Shown in pieces: positions 1 to 6,802 of a DNA stretch of 9,375 nt (the stretch's first letter is position 1; the number at the start of each line of letters is the position of its first letter). A program made the position numbers and the translations under genes. The notes beneath the pieces were generated by a model. That model was not told the DNA's origin. It saw only the letters and a list, made by a program, of their open reading frames with translations, and did not search any database. The stretch is from contig CANJKQ010000014.1 in the NCBI GenBank assembly GCA_947474905.1, forward strand, positions 1-9,375, in the 5' to 3' direction. Origin of the DNA: Pseudomonadota bacterium. Its GTDB lineage: Bacteria; Pseudomonadota; Alphaproteobacteria; Sphingomonadales; Sphingomonadaceae.

Positions 1-924
1 CAGATCAACTCGGGGTCGCAATATCGCCAGGCGAACTGTGCCGCCGCCGGTATCCCGAGCAGCTTCAACTTCATCTATGCCCAGTCGCTCCGCTTCACCA
101 GCGGCGGCAACGTCGCGGGTGGTGGTTCGGGCCTGAAGCCGGAAGTGTCGGACTCCTACACCTATGGCCTGGTGCTTGAACCGCACTGGGTCCCGGGTCT
201 GTCGGCGACCGTCGATTATTACGACATCAACGTCACCAACGTGATCACCTCGCCATCGGCGCAGGGTATCGTCAATGCGTGCTATGACTCGCCGACCACG
301 AACAACCAGTTCTGCCGCCTGTTCACCCGTAATCCGGGAACGGCAGCGACTGATCCCTATCGTATCGTGGAAGGCAGCCTGCTTGCGGTTCCGCTGAACT
401 ATGCAGGCCTGCGGTCGCGCGGTATCGACGCTGAAGTCGACTACAGCACCAAGCTGGGCAGCAACAGCCGCCTGTCGACCTCGGTGATCTATACCCACTA
501 TCTGGAAAGCACCTCGTACCTCGATCCGACCCAGCCTGGCTTCGGCTCGACGTCGATCGCCACGCTTGGCAACCCGCAGGACGTGTTCAACTGGAACGTC
601 GACTTCAAGTCGAGCCGCTTCTTCGCGAACTATCAGCTGCGCTACCTGTCGCATCAGTCGGTCTGCGCCTATGAAGCGACGCACAGCTTCCAGGGTCGTG
701 CGCCGACCAACGCGGACTGCTCTGAGCCGCAATATTACCCGGCGGTCGCGTATATGAACCTGCGTCTCGGCGTCATCGTCGCCAAGCAGTCGCAGTTCTA
801 CTTCGGCGTCGACAACTTCACCAACCAGAAGCCGCCGCTCGGCTCGACCGGTATCGGTGGTGGGTCGGGTATTTACGACAATATCGGCCGTCGCTTCTAC
901 GCTGGCTTCACCGTCAAGCTCTAA
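1..924 (+). CDS. TonB-dependent receptor, C-terminal beta-barrel part (5' end cut by window)
   Basis: The reading frame is open from base 1 to the TAA at 922-924, giving 307 residues with no start in the window. This is the C-terminal third or so of a TonB-dependent outer-membrane receptor, which imports siderophores, sugars or other ligands across the outer membrane using TonB energy. Seen in sequence: GLKPEVSDSYTYGLVLEP near residues 44-61, the usual LKPE-S-YT-G motif of these barrels; alternating polar/aromatic strands such as SATVDYYDINVTNV; a VDNFTNQKPP motif close to the end; and a final strand GRRFYAGFTVKL. Family members usually end in an aromatic residue, whereas this one ends in Leu. 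Cysteines at about residues 94/105 and 222/240 are spaced like disulfide-stapled extracellular loops. The plug and TonB box lie outside the window, so the ligand cannot be inferred. A strong terminator follows, so it is probably the last gene of its transcript. Confidence 0.93.
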   Translation, partial: QINSGSQYRQANCAAAGIPSSFNFIYAQSLRFTSGGNVAGGGSGLKPEVSDSYTYGLVLEPHWVPGLSATVDYYDINVTNVITSPSAQGIVNACYDSPTTNNQFCRLFTRNPGTAATDPYRIVEGSLLAVPLNYAGLRSRGIDAEVDYSTKLGSNSRLSTSVIYTHYLESTSYLDPTQPGFGSTSIATLGNPQDVFNWNVDFKSSRFFANYQLRYLSHQSVCAYEATHSFQGRAPTNADCSEPQYYPAVAYMNLRLGVIVAKQSQFYFGVDNFTNQKPPLGSTGIGGGSGIYDNIGRRFYAGFTVKL

Positions 925-941
925 ACGAAGCACCTCAATCG

Positions 942-972
942 AAAGGGCCGGCATTTTGCCGGCCCTTTTTTT
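942..972 (+). terminator. Rho-independent terminator after the TonB receptor
   Basis: A GGGCCGGC stem (945-952) pairs perfectly with GCCGGCCC (958-965) around an ATTTT loop, extended by AAA/TTT pairs and followed by an uninterrupted T run to 972. It starts 17 bases after the receptor stop codon. This is a textbook intrinsic terminator on the plus strand, and the only clear one in the window. Confidence 0.95.
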
Positions 973-989
973 ATGCCATCGTTACGCTG

Positions 990-1970
990 ATGACTGTCTC
1001 GCCCCCTTTTGCGACCCAGGCGCAGGCACTGCTGGCGCAGCGCCGCAACGCCGAGGCGGTGGCGCTTGCCGAACGCGGCGCCGCCGCAGGCGACGCCCCC
1101 TCCCACATGTTGCTCGCGACCTGGTATCTGCGCGGCCCCCCCACCCCCAAACCGCGTGACCTGATTGCTGCGCGACACCATCTGCGACACGCCGTATCGA
1201 TCGGCCATGTCGACGCGGCGCTGATGGAAATTGCACTGACCGCGAACGGATCGGGCGGTGCGGCTGATTGGCGGGGTGCACTCGATCTGCTTCGCCAGGC
1301 AGCACGCAACGATCATATCGCCAAGGCGCAGCTCGATCTGGTGTCGGCAATGATTATCGACGATCACGGGCGCCCCACCCGCGCCATTAACGGTATCGCG
1401 CGATCGGATCGTCCCGAGGTGCGTCACTATCGCGGCTTTTGCACGCCGGCGGAATGCCGCCACATCGCCACGACGGCTGCCCCCTGGCTGGCACCGGCGG
1501 TGGTGGTGGATGCGAGCGGACGCACCATCGCCCACCCTGTGCGCACGTCCGACAATGCCCTGATCGGGCCCGCGCAGGAAGATCTGGTCATCGCCGCGAT
1601 CAATCGCCGCATCGCCAGCGCCAGCGCCACGGCCTATGATGCGGGTGAGCCGCTGGCGGTGCTGCGCTATCGGCCGGGTCAGCAATATCGGCTTCATTCG
1701 GACGCGCTGCCTGGCGTCGACAATCAGCGCGTCAAGACGTTCATCATCTATCTGAACAGCGGTTTTGCCGGTGGCGAGACCGAATTCCCCAAGCTCAACC
1801 TGCGCTTCGCGCCCCAGGCCGGCGACGCGATCGAATTCACCAACCTGTTGCAGAGCGGCGCCCCCGACCCGCTCGCATGGCACGCCGGATTGCCGGTGAC
1901 GCGCGGTGAAAAATGGATCGCCACCCGCTGGATCCGGCGCGATCCCCATAATCCCTGGGCAGCGCCCTGA
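990..1970 (+). CDS. 2-oxoglutarate/Fe(II) dioxygenase, prolyl 4-hydroxylase type, with Sel1/TPR-like N-terminus
   Basis: Predicted cytoplasmic oxygenase of 326 residues that would use O2, Fe(II) and 2-oxoglutarate to hydroxylate a substrate. The C-terminal half (about 140-316) has the P4H-type core. LHSD gives the metal ligands His236 and Asp238, GGETEFP (261-267) is the family's strand motif, His298 in LAWHAG is the third metal ligand, and Lys308 in GEKWIATRW is the expected 2-oxoglutarate anchor. All key residues are present, so it should be active. The N-terminal 120 residues are helical, with three Sel1/TPR-like units (about 21-49, 58-90, 92-122; A-LA-WY--G, A--HL--A--IGH and AL-LL-QAA patterns), suggesting protein binding. 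No signal peptide is visible. The start ATG lies only 17 bases after the terminator T run and has no good Shine-Dalgarno, so the start is moderately certain. The gene converges on alr, with 24 bases between the stops. The substrate is unknown; linkage to the receptor is positional only. Confidence 0.9.
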   Translation: MTVSPPFATQAQALLAQRRNAEAVALAERGAAAGDAPSHMLLATWYLRGPPTPKPRDLIAARHHLRHAVSIGHVDAALMEIALTANGSGGAADWRGALDLLRQAARNDHIAKAQLDLVSAMIIDDHGRPTRAINGIARSDRPEVRHYRGFCTPAECRHIATTAAPWLAPAVVVDASGRTIAHPVRTSDNALIGPAQEDLVIAAINRRIASASATAYDAGEPLAVLRYRPGQQYRLHSDALPGVDNQRVKTFIIYLNSGFAGGETEFPKLNLRFAPQAGDAIEFTNLLQSGAPDPLAWHAGLPVTRGEKWIATRWIRRDPHNPWAAP

Positions 1971-1994
1971 TCCCGCACGGCATTGGCCAGGCGT

Positions 1995-3041
1995 TCAGCT
2001 GGTGACGATGTGCCCCAACCCCGTCAGCAATTCATATTGCGACATGCCACTGGCGGCGGCGGCGCGCGGTAAGTTGAAATCGAAGGTCAGCCAGTCGCCG
2101 GGTGCCATATCGGGCATGCGCGACACGTCGACGGCAGTCAGGTCCATCGATACGCGGCCAATGACCGGCAGCGGCACATCCCCCGCTTTAGCCCCGCCAG
2201 CGTTGGAAAAGCCCCGATAATAGCCATCGGCATAGCCCAGATGGAGGATGGCGACCTCGGTATCGACCACCGCACGATAGGTCGCGCCATAGCCAATCGT
2301 GTCGCCCGCCTTCAGGGTTCGGCGCTGGATGATCCGCGCTTCGGGTGCCACCACCTGGCGCATCGCCGCCAGCTCGGGCCGGGGAACGCCGCCGTAAAGC
2401 GCAAGGCCGGGGCGTGTCAGGTCAAACGCATAATCCTGGCCCAGCCCGATGCCCGCCGAGTTGGCGAGGCTCAGCCGCTGCGCCGGGACAACGCCCCTCA
2501 GCGTCGCCAGCCGATCGCGTTGACGCCCGTTCATCGCGACATCTTCATCCGCGCAGGCAAGGTGGCTCATCAACGTGTCGATCACCAGGCCCTCGCAGAG
2601 CGTCGCCGCTTCGTCCACGCCAATGCCGAGCCGGTTGATGCCGGTATCAACCATCACGTCGCAGCGGCCACCGCCCGCGCCACGCCAGCGGGCAATCTGG
2701 TCCGCGCTGTTCAATACCGGGCGGGCGAGCCCCGCCTGCGCCAGGGCAAGCGCGGTCGGCATATCGTCCTCAAACACGCCGTGAAGGACAGTCGTCGGCA
2801 GGCCGATCGCTGCCAGCGCCAGTGCCTGCGCCCAGGTCGCGACGAAGAAATCGCGGCATCCCGCTTCGGCCAGCACCGTCGCCACGCGCACCGCGCCCAA
2901 GCCATAGCCATTGGCCTTCACCGCCGCGCCGCATGCGGCACTGCCACTCATCCGGGCGAGGTCGCGCCAGTTCGCCGCCAGCGCTGCGGCATCGAAACGC
3001 AGGCGTAGCGGCGACGGGGGCGGATCGGGCAGCGTCATCAT
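1995..3041 (-). CDS. alr: Alanine racemase
   Basis: PLP-dependent enzyme interconverting L- and D-alanine for peptidoglycan synthesis, in the cytoplasm. At 348 residues it is slightly short for the family (about 360-390). Seen: AVKANGYGLG (40-49) with the PLP-binding Lys42; DTGINRLG (132-139); SHLACADE (159-166); a LANSAG segment (192-197); DLTRPGLALYG (207-217); TIGYGATY, where Tyr251 is the second catalytic base; LGYADGY (268-274); and GRVSMDLTAVDV (295-306). N-terminal TIM barrel and C-terminal beta domain are both represented. The end (YELLTGLG followed by HIVTS) lacks the usual terminal R-x-P-R-x-Y type tail, so the last 10 or so residues may be missing. Two ATG codons lie in tandem (3041 and 3038) after a GGCAAGGCG sequence. 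It lies 189 bases downstream of the transporter, with a large palindrome between them, so it may have its own promoter. A catabolic alanine racemase (dadX-like) is the alternative role. Confidence 0.95.
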   Translation of the reverse strand: MMTLPDPPPSPLRLRFDAAALAANWRDLARMSGSAACGAAVKANGYGLGAVRVATVLAEAGCRDFFVATWAQALALAAIGLPTTVLHGVFEDDMPTALALAQAGLARPVLNSADQIARWRGAGGGRCDVMVDTGINRLGIGVDEAATLCEGLVIDTLMSHLACADEDVAMNGRQRDRLATLRGVVPAQRLSLANSAGIGLGQDYAFDLTRPGLALYGGVPRPELAAMRQVVAPEARIIQRRTLKAGDTIGYGATYRAVVDTEVAILHLGYADGYYRGFSNAGGAKAGDVPLPVIGRVSMDLTAVDVSRMPDMAPGDWLTFDFNLPRAAAASGMSQYELLTGLGHIVTS

Positions 3042-3123
3042 CGCCTTGCCGTTACCGGCCCGGGTCGCGCGACGCCAGCCCTGCGGCTAAAGCAGCGAGC
3101 CGTCAATCTGACCCGCTCCCCTT

Positions 3124-3210
3124 ATCCGTTCGTGTCGAGCGACGTCGAGGCACGCTAGGCCGGACTCTGCGAGACCTCCAGTCCCTCGACGTCGCTCCGG
3201 ACGAACGGAT
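3124..3210. repeat. Palindromic intergenic repeat D (ATCCGTTCGT...GTCGAGG arms)
   Basis: The left arm 3124-3150 and right arm 3184-3210 are inverted copies, matching at 24 of 27 positions; the only differences are three adjacent bases after ATCCGTTCGT. A 33-base centre (3151-3183) separates them. It occupies about half of the 189-base gap between the transporter and alr. Neither side has a T run, so it is not a standard terminator. It looks like a dispersed short palindromic element rather than a gene-specific site. I infer it has other copies in the genome. Confidence 0.85.
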
Positions 3211-3230
3211 CGTCGTTAAGGCGCGATCCG

Positions 3231-4823
3231 TTAATGCGTCGGCCGGTCGTTGCTTTTCAGGCCAAACAGCGTGACGACCAGCGCCATCGCCACCACGCCC
3301 CAGGTATACCACAGCCCGGCATAGGGATTGCCCGTCTTCACCACGATGAACTGGCTGATAAACGGCAGGAACCCGCCGAAATAGCCCGTGCCGAGGTGAT
3401 AAGGGATCGACATCGAGCTATAGCGGATGCGCGGCGGGAACATTTCCGCCAACAGCGCCGCGACCGGGCCAAAGGTGATCCCCGACAAGGCCGACAGCGC
3501 GATGATCGCCAGCAGGATGATCACCGTCTGTCGCGCGCCCGGCACCACCTTGGCAAGCGAATAGCCGTTCATCGCCAGCATCGTGTCGAGCGCGGCGGGA
3601 CTGGTGTCACTCGCGGTCAGGCCGCCGATGGTGACAACGGTCGCCGGTTCCCTGACGGTGATATAGGCGACGCCTTTCTTGGAGAAATAGTCGAGCAGCC
3701 GCGAACATTTGTCGGCTTGCGTCTTGGCGAACACGTCGTAACGGCACTCGGGCCCCGATACGATGACCGGTGCCCGCGCCGACGCGCGCGCCAATGCGGG
3801 ATTGGCGGCGTTGCCGATCGTCAGGAATATCGGAAACAGCAGGATGAGCGTGATCGCATAACCCATGACGATCGGCGTTTTCCGCCCGATCTTGTCGGAC
3901 AGCCAGCCAAAGAACACGAACCAGAACAGCCCCGCCGCCGCGCCGATGCCGACCAGAATCTGCGCGGTCGTCTCTTCAACGCGCATCGTATTCTGCAGGA
4001 ACGACAGCACGCTGAACATCGCCGTGTACCAGATCACTGTCAGGCCGGCGGCAATGCCAAACAGCGCGACGAACAGGCGGCGAAGATTGCCGGGATAGGT
4101 AAAGCTTTCGATGAACGGATTGACGGCCGTGTGGCCCGCGGCCTTCATCTCCTCAAACACCGGGCTTTCAGACAGCATCAGCCGCATCCAAAGGGACACC
4201 AGCAGCAGCAACAGCGAAAAGATGAACGGCAGGCGCCAGCCCCAATCCTCCCACACCTCGGGCGCGATCACCTGTTTGGTGCCAAGCACGACGGCGAGGG
4301 ACAGGATGAAGCCGCCTGCGACGCTCGCCTGGATGAAGCTGGTGTAAAAGCCGCTCTTGCCGGGCCGCGAATGCTCGGCGACATAGATGGCGGCCCCGCC
4401 ATATTCGCCGCCCAGCGCCAGCCCCTGCAGAATACGCAGCAAAATGACGATCATCGGCGCGGCAAGCCCAATCGCCCCGGCGGACGGCACCAGCCCGACC
4501 CCGGCAGTGGCGATGCCCATCAGCGTGATGGTGATGAGGAAGGTATATTTGCGCCCCAGCCGATCACCCAGATAGCCGAACAGGACGGCGCCGAGGGGCC
4601 GAAAGCCAAAGCCCACCGCAAAGCCCGCCCAGGCCAGCAGCGTCTGCACCATTTCATTATCGGTCGGGAAAAAGGTGCGGCCGATAATGCCGCTTGCCGC
4701 CAGCGTGCCGTAGATGAAGAAATCATACCATTCGAAGATGGTGCCGAGCGAGGAAGCGGCGATGACGAGCGGAACGCCGCTCGCCGCTTTGTCCCCGCTT
4801 CCCTCAACCGCTGCCGTTGCCAT
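3231..4823 (-). CDS. MFS transporter, metabolite:H+ symporter (MHS) type, with long periplasmic insert
   Basis: Inner-membrane secondary transporter of 530 residues with 12 predicted helices. Diagnostic features of the MHS branch (ProP, KgtP, ShiA relatives): GTIFEWYDFFIYG (27-39) in helix 1, GYLGDRLGRK (83-92) as loop 2-3 motif A, RILQGLALGGEYGGA (130-144) in helix 4, and the repeated motif A, GWLSDKIGRK (306-315). Helices lie near 22-45, 61-84, 94-113, 123-147, 159-181, 198-215, 249-276, 286-308, 316-336, 433-461, 474-495 and 503-522. Between helices 9 and 10 is an unusually long hydrophilic loop of about 95 residues (337-432), predicted periplasmic, with Cys360 and Cys373. A strong Shine-Dalgarno AGGGGAG lies 6 bases before the ATG. 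Substrate is unknown; organic acids, osmolytes or aromatic acids are typical for the family. Its position behind the valine genes suggests, but does not show, import of a related acid. Confidence 0.92.
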   Translation of the reverse strand: MATAAVEGSGDKAASGVPLVIAASSLGTIFEWYDFFIYGTLAASGIIGRTFFPTDNEMVQTLLAWAGFAVGFGFRPLGAVLFGYLGDRLGRKYTFLITITLMGIATAGVGLVPSAGAIGLAAPMIVILLRILQGLALGGEYGGAAIYVAEHSRPGKSGFYTSFIQASVAGGFILSLAVVLGTKQVIAPEVWEDWGWRLPFIFSLLLLLVSLWMRLMLSESPVFEEMKAAGHTAVNPFIESFTYPGNLRRLFVALFGIAAGLTVIWYTAMFSVLSFLQNTMRVEETTAQILVGIGAAAGLFWFVFFGWLSDKIGRKTPIVMGYAITLILLFPIFLTIGNAANPALARASARAPVIVSGPECRYDVFAKTQADKCSRLLDYFSKKGVAYITVREPATVVTIGGLTASDTSPAALDTMLAMNGYSLAKVVPGARQTVIILLAIIALSALSGITFGPVAALLAEMFPPRIRYSSMSIPYHLGTGYFGGFLPFISQFIVVKTGNPYAGLWYTWGVVAMALVVTLFGLKSNDRPTH

Positions 4824-4912
4824 GCCTCACTCCCCTGTCCTTGGCCGCACGATGGCGGGGATTTGCGGCGGCGGCAACTGGCCATTGGTAATGACAAGGC
4901 TTCCCTAATAGC

Positions 4913-4934
4913 CCTCTCCCGCAAGCGGGAGAGG
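4913..4934. repeat. Short perfect hairpin CCTCTCCCGC-AA-GCGGGAGAGG
   Basis: A perfect 10-base inverted repeat with a two-base AA spacer, 4 bases beyond the mmsB stop codon in the mmsB-transporter gap. In the minus-strand transcript it is followed by GGCTATTAGG, without a U run, so it is not a canonical terminator, although it could protect or pause the mmsB message. The sequence resembles short dispersed CCCTCTCCCGC-type palindromes of related genomes. The rest of the 115-base gap shows only the transporter's Shine-Dalgarno site. Confidence 0.8.
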
Positions 4935-4938
4935 ATTT

Positions 4939-5817
4939 TCAGGCGTTCAACAGCCGGATGATGCCCGAAAAATCGAGGCCACCCTGCCCCGCATCGGCAA
5001 AGCGCTGATATAGTTCTGCGGCGCGCGCGCCCATCGGGGTTTGGGCATGCGCGTCCTCCGCCGCTGCCATGGCGAGCTTCAAATCCTTCAGCATCAGCGC
5101 GACGGCAAAGCCGCCCTGGTAATCGCGATCCGCCGGCGTTTCGGGGCCGACGCCGGGGACGGGGCAATAGCTCGTCATCGACCAGCTCTGACCCGACGAG
5201 ACCGAGCTGATGTCGTAGAATTTCTGCGCATCCAGCCCTAGTTTCTCGGCGAGCAGGAACGCCTCGCTCGTCGCCACCATCGTCGCGCCGAGCAGCATGT
5301 TGTTGCAGATTTTCGCCGCCTGCCCCGCGCCATTGCCGCCGGCATGAATGACCGCTTTGCCCATGGCGGCAAGGATCGGCTGGGCGCGCGCGAAGCCATC
5401 ATCACTGCCGCCGACCATGAAGGTCAGCGTGCCGCCCGCCGCCGCCGCGATGCCGCCCGAAACGGGCGCGTCGACCGCGACCAGCCCCCTCGAAGCAGCC
5501 GCCTCCGCCACGCGCTTGGCGGTGGCGACGTCGATCGTCGAGCTGTCGATCAGCAGCGTGCCGGGCGTCGCGGCGGGGAAAACCGCATCGGTATAGACGC
5601 TGTCGACATGGTGGCCCGCCGGCAGCATGGTGACGACCACTTCGGCCCCCGCCACGGCGTCCGCCGCGCTCGCGACCGGCAGGCACCCCGCCGCCTTGGC
5701 CTTGTCGAGCGCGTCGGCCGACAAGTCAAACGCGCGAACGTCATGCCCCGCCTTGGCGAGGTTCGCGGCCATGCCCCCGCCCATATTGCCAAGGCCGATA
5801 AAGGCGATTGCGGTCAT
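4939..5817 (-). CDS. mmsB: 3-hydroxyisobutyrate dehydrogenase
   Basis: NAD-dependent cytoplasmic enzyme oxidising 3-hydroxyisobutyrate to methylmalonate semialdehyde in valine catabolism. The 292-residue length is typical. Seen: the N-terminal Rossmann motif FIGLGNMGGGMAANLAKAGH (6-25); a loop TMLPAGHHV (63-71) at the cofactor site; the substrate-binding DAPVSGG (116-122); GAGQAAKICNNM (163-174) with the catalytic Lys169; and KDLKLAMAAAED (244-255) at the C-terminal helical domain. The W-S-M-T-S-Y-C-PVPGV-P segment (212-225) is characteristic of HIBADH rather than tartronate semialdehyde reductase or 6-phosphogluconate relatives. A clear AGGAG site lies 6 bases before the ATG. It follows the enoyl-CoA hydratase after a 108-base gap that is mostly a palindromic repeat. 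The upstream enzymes that make its substrate are the preceding genes, which strongly supports the assignment. Confidence 0.95.
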   Translation of the reverse strand: MTAIAFIGLGNMGGGMAANLAKAGHDVRAFDLSADALDKAKAAGCLPVASAADAVAGAEVVVTMLPAGHHVDSVYTDAVFPAATPGTLLIDSSTIDVATAKRVAEAAASRGLVAVDAPVSGGIAAAAGGTLTFMVGGSDDGFARAQPILAAMGKAVIHAGGNGAGQAAKICNNMLLGATMVATSEAFLLAEKLGLDAQKFYDISSVSSGQSWSMTSYCPVPGVGPETPADRDYQGGFAVALMLKDLKLAMAAAEDAHAQTPMGARAAELYQRFADAGQGGLDFSGIIRLLNA

Positions 5818-5838
5818 GCTTGTCTCCTAATCTTTTTT

Positions 5839-5918
5839 CGTCATCCCAGCGAAAGCTGGGATTGCTTCGTTGGTGTCGTCCGTGTCGCTAAGCGACCCCA
5901 GCTTTCACTGGGGTGACG
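5839..5918. repeat. Palindromic intergenic repeat A (CCCAGC-GAAA-GCTGGG arms)
   Basis: Two inverted arms, 5839-5863 and 5894-5918, match at 21 of 25 positions around a 30-base centre. The left arm is itself a perfect hairpin, CCCAGC-GAAA-GCTGGG, and the right arm carries the same motif in inverse orientation with one change (TTTCAC). It begins 7 bases after the hydratase stop codon and ends just before the mmsB ribosome-binding site, filling most of that gap. It belongs to the same family as the repeat at 6716-6796. The layout (two inverted hairpin units) is like REP/BIME elements. Confidence 0.9.
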
Positions 5919-5925
5919 CAGGGGC

Positions 5926-6702
5926 TCACCGCCCCGTCCAATTGCCCGGCCGCTTTTCGACAAACGCCGCCATGCCTTCCTTCTGGTCCTCAGTGCCGAA
6001 CAGACCATGGAACAACCGGCGCTCGAACAATATGCCTTGCGCCAGCCCCGTTTCGAACGCGGCGTTGATCATCTCCTTGTTGGCGATGGTGGCAAGCGGC
6101 GGCATGGCGGCGATGGCTTCCGCCGTCTTCAGCGCCTCGGCGACCAAGTCAGCCGCGGGCACCACGCGCGCCACCAGCCCTGAGCGTTCCGCCTCGGCGG
6201 CGTCCATCACCCGCCCGGTCAGGCACATTTCCATCGCCTTGGCCTTGCCGATCGCGCGCGTCAGCCGCTGCGATCCGCCCATGCCGGGCGACACGCCAAG
6301 CTTGATTTCGGGCTGGCCGAATTTGGCGGTGTCGGCGGCGATGATGAAGTCCGCCATCATCGCGACTTCGCAGCCGCCGCCAAGCGCATAGCCCGCAACC
6401 GCCGCGATCCACGGCTTGCGCGTCGCCGTCACCCGCTCCCACCCCGCGAAGAAGTTGCTGGCGTACATATCGGCAAAGCCCTGGCCCGACATTTCCTTGA
6501 TGTCCGCCCCCGCCGCAAATGCCTTTTCCGAACCGGTAAGGACCAGGCAGCGCTTGCCGGGATCGGCATCATAAGCGGCGAAAACCTTGATCAGCTCGGC
6601 AAGCACCTGCGAATTGAGCGCGTTCAACGCCTGTGGGCGGTTGAGGCGGACAAGAGTGACGGCGTCGTGGTGGTCGATGAGCAGGGTTTGATAGTCGGAC
6701 AT
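5926..6702 (-). CDS. Enoyl-CoA hydratase (crotonase family)
   Basis: Cytoplasmic hydratase of 258 residues, the standard length. In this cluster it would add water to methacrylyl-CoA to give 3-hydroxyisobutyryl-CoA. Seen: [11 protein letters not shown] (20-30); [11 protein letters not shown] (61-71), the oxyanion-hole segment; [17 protein letters not shown] (103-119) with catalytic Glu112; [16 protein letters not shown] (128-143) with the second catalytic Glu132; and KEMINAAFE (209-217) in the C-terminal helices. Both glutamates of the rat mitochondrial crotonase are in place, 20 residues apart, so it should be a true hydratase. The N-terminus is short, with no targeting sequence. An AGGAG ribosome-binding site sits 5 bases before the ATG and only a few bases from the end of the neighbouring palindrome. 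General short-chain hydratase activity (fatty acid oxidation) cannot be excluded; context favours valine degradation. Confidence 0.94.
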   Translation of the reverse strand: MSDYQTLLIDHHDAVTLVRLNRPQALNALNSQVLAELIKVFAAYDADPGKRCLVLTGSEKAFAAGADIKEMSGQGFADMYASNFFAGWERVTATRKPWIAAVAGYALGGGCEVAMMADFIIAADTAKFGQPEIKLGVSPGMGGSQRLTRAIGKAKAMEMCLTGRVMDAAEAERSGLVARVVPAADLVAEALKTAEAIAAMPPLATIANKEMINAAFETGLAQGILFERRLFHGLFGTEDQKEGMAAFVEKRPGNWTGR

Positions 6703-6715
6703 AATTGCTCCTGAT

Positions 6716-6796
6716 CGTCACCCCAGCGAAAGCTGGGGTCTTTGGCCGCAAGCGCGGCCGTTATGGCACGCGACCCCAGCTTTCGCTGGGGCGACG
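6716..6796. repeat. Palindromic intergenic repeat B (second copy of the GAAA-loop family)
   Basis: Arms 6716-6740 and 6772-6796 are inverted copies matching at 24 of 25 positions. Each arm forms its own hairpin; the left is ACCCCAGC-GAAA-GCTGGGGT, a perfect 8-base stem. The centre holds a third hairpin, GGCCGC-AAGC-GCGGCC (6744-6759). It starts 6 bases after the hydrolase stop codon and ends 3 bases before the AGGAG site of the enoyl-CoA hydratase, so it makes up nearly the whole 100-base gap. The near-perfect arms suggest it is younger, or better preserved, than the copy at 5839-5918. Confidence 0.92.
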
Positions 6797-6802
6797 GATG
6801 AT

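Noticed and set aside
921..1949. Minus-strand open frame of 342 codons opposite the dioxygenase
   Set aside because: It runs through the receptor's terminator and has a Gly/Arg/Ala-rich sequence without motifs. The plus-strand frame has an intact oxygenase active site.
2241..3008. Plus-strand open frame of 255 codons opposite alr
   Set aside because: Composition is Arg/His/Gln/Ala-rich with no family features, whereas alr on the other strand has all catalytic motifs.
4913..4934. Hairpin considered as an intrinsic terminator of the valine block
   Set aside because: The minus-strand transcript has no U run after the stem, so only a weaker role (stability, pausing, or repeat remnant) can be supported.
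3234..4961. Very long plus-strand open frame (575 codons) antisense to the transporter
   Set aside because: It mirrors the transporter over its full length and encodes an Arg/His/Gln/Asp-rich protein without domains. It is a by-product of high GC and third-position bias; the minus-strand protein has clear MFS motifs.
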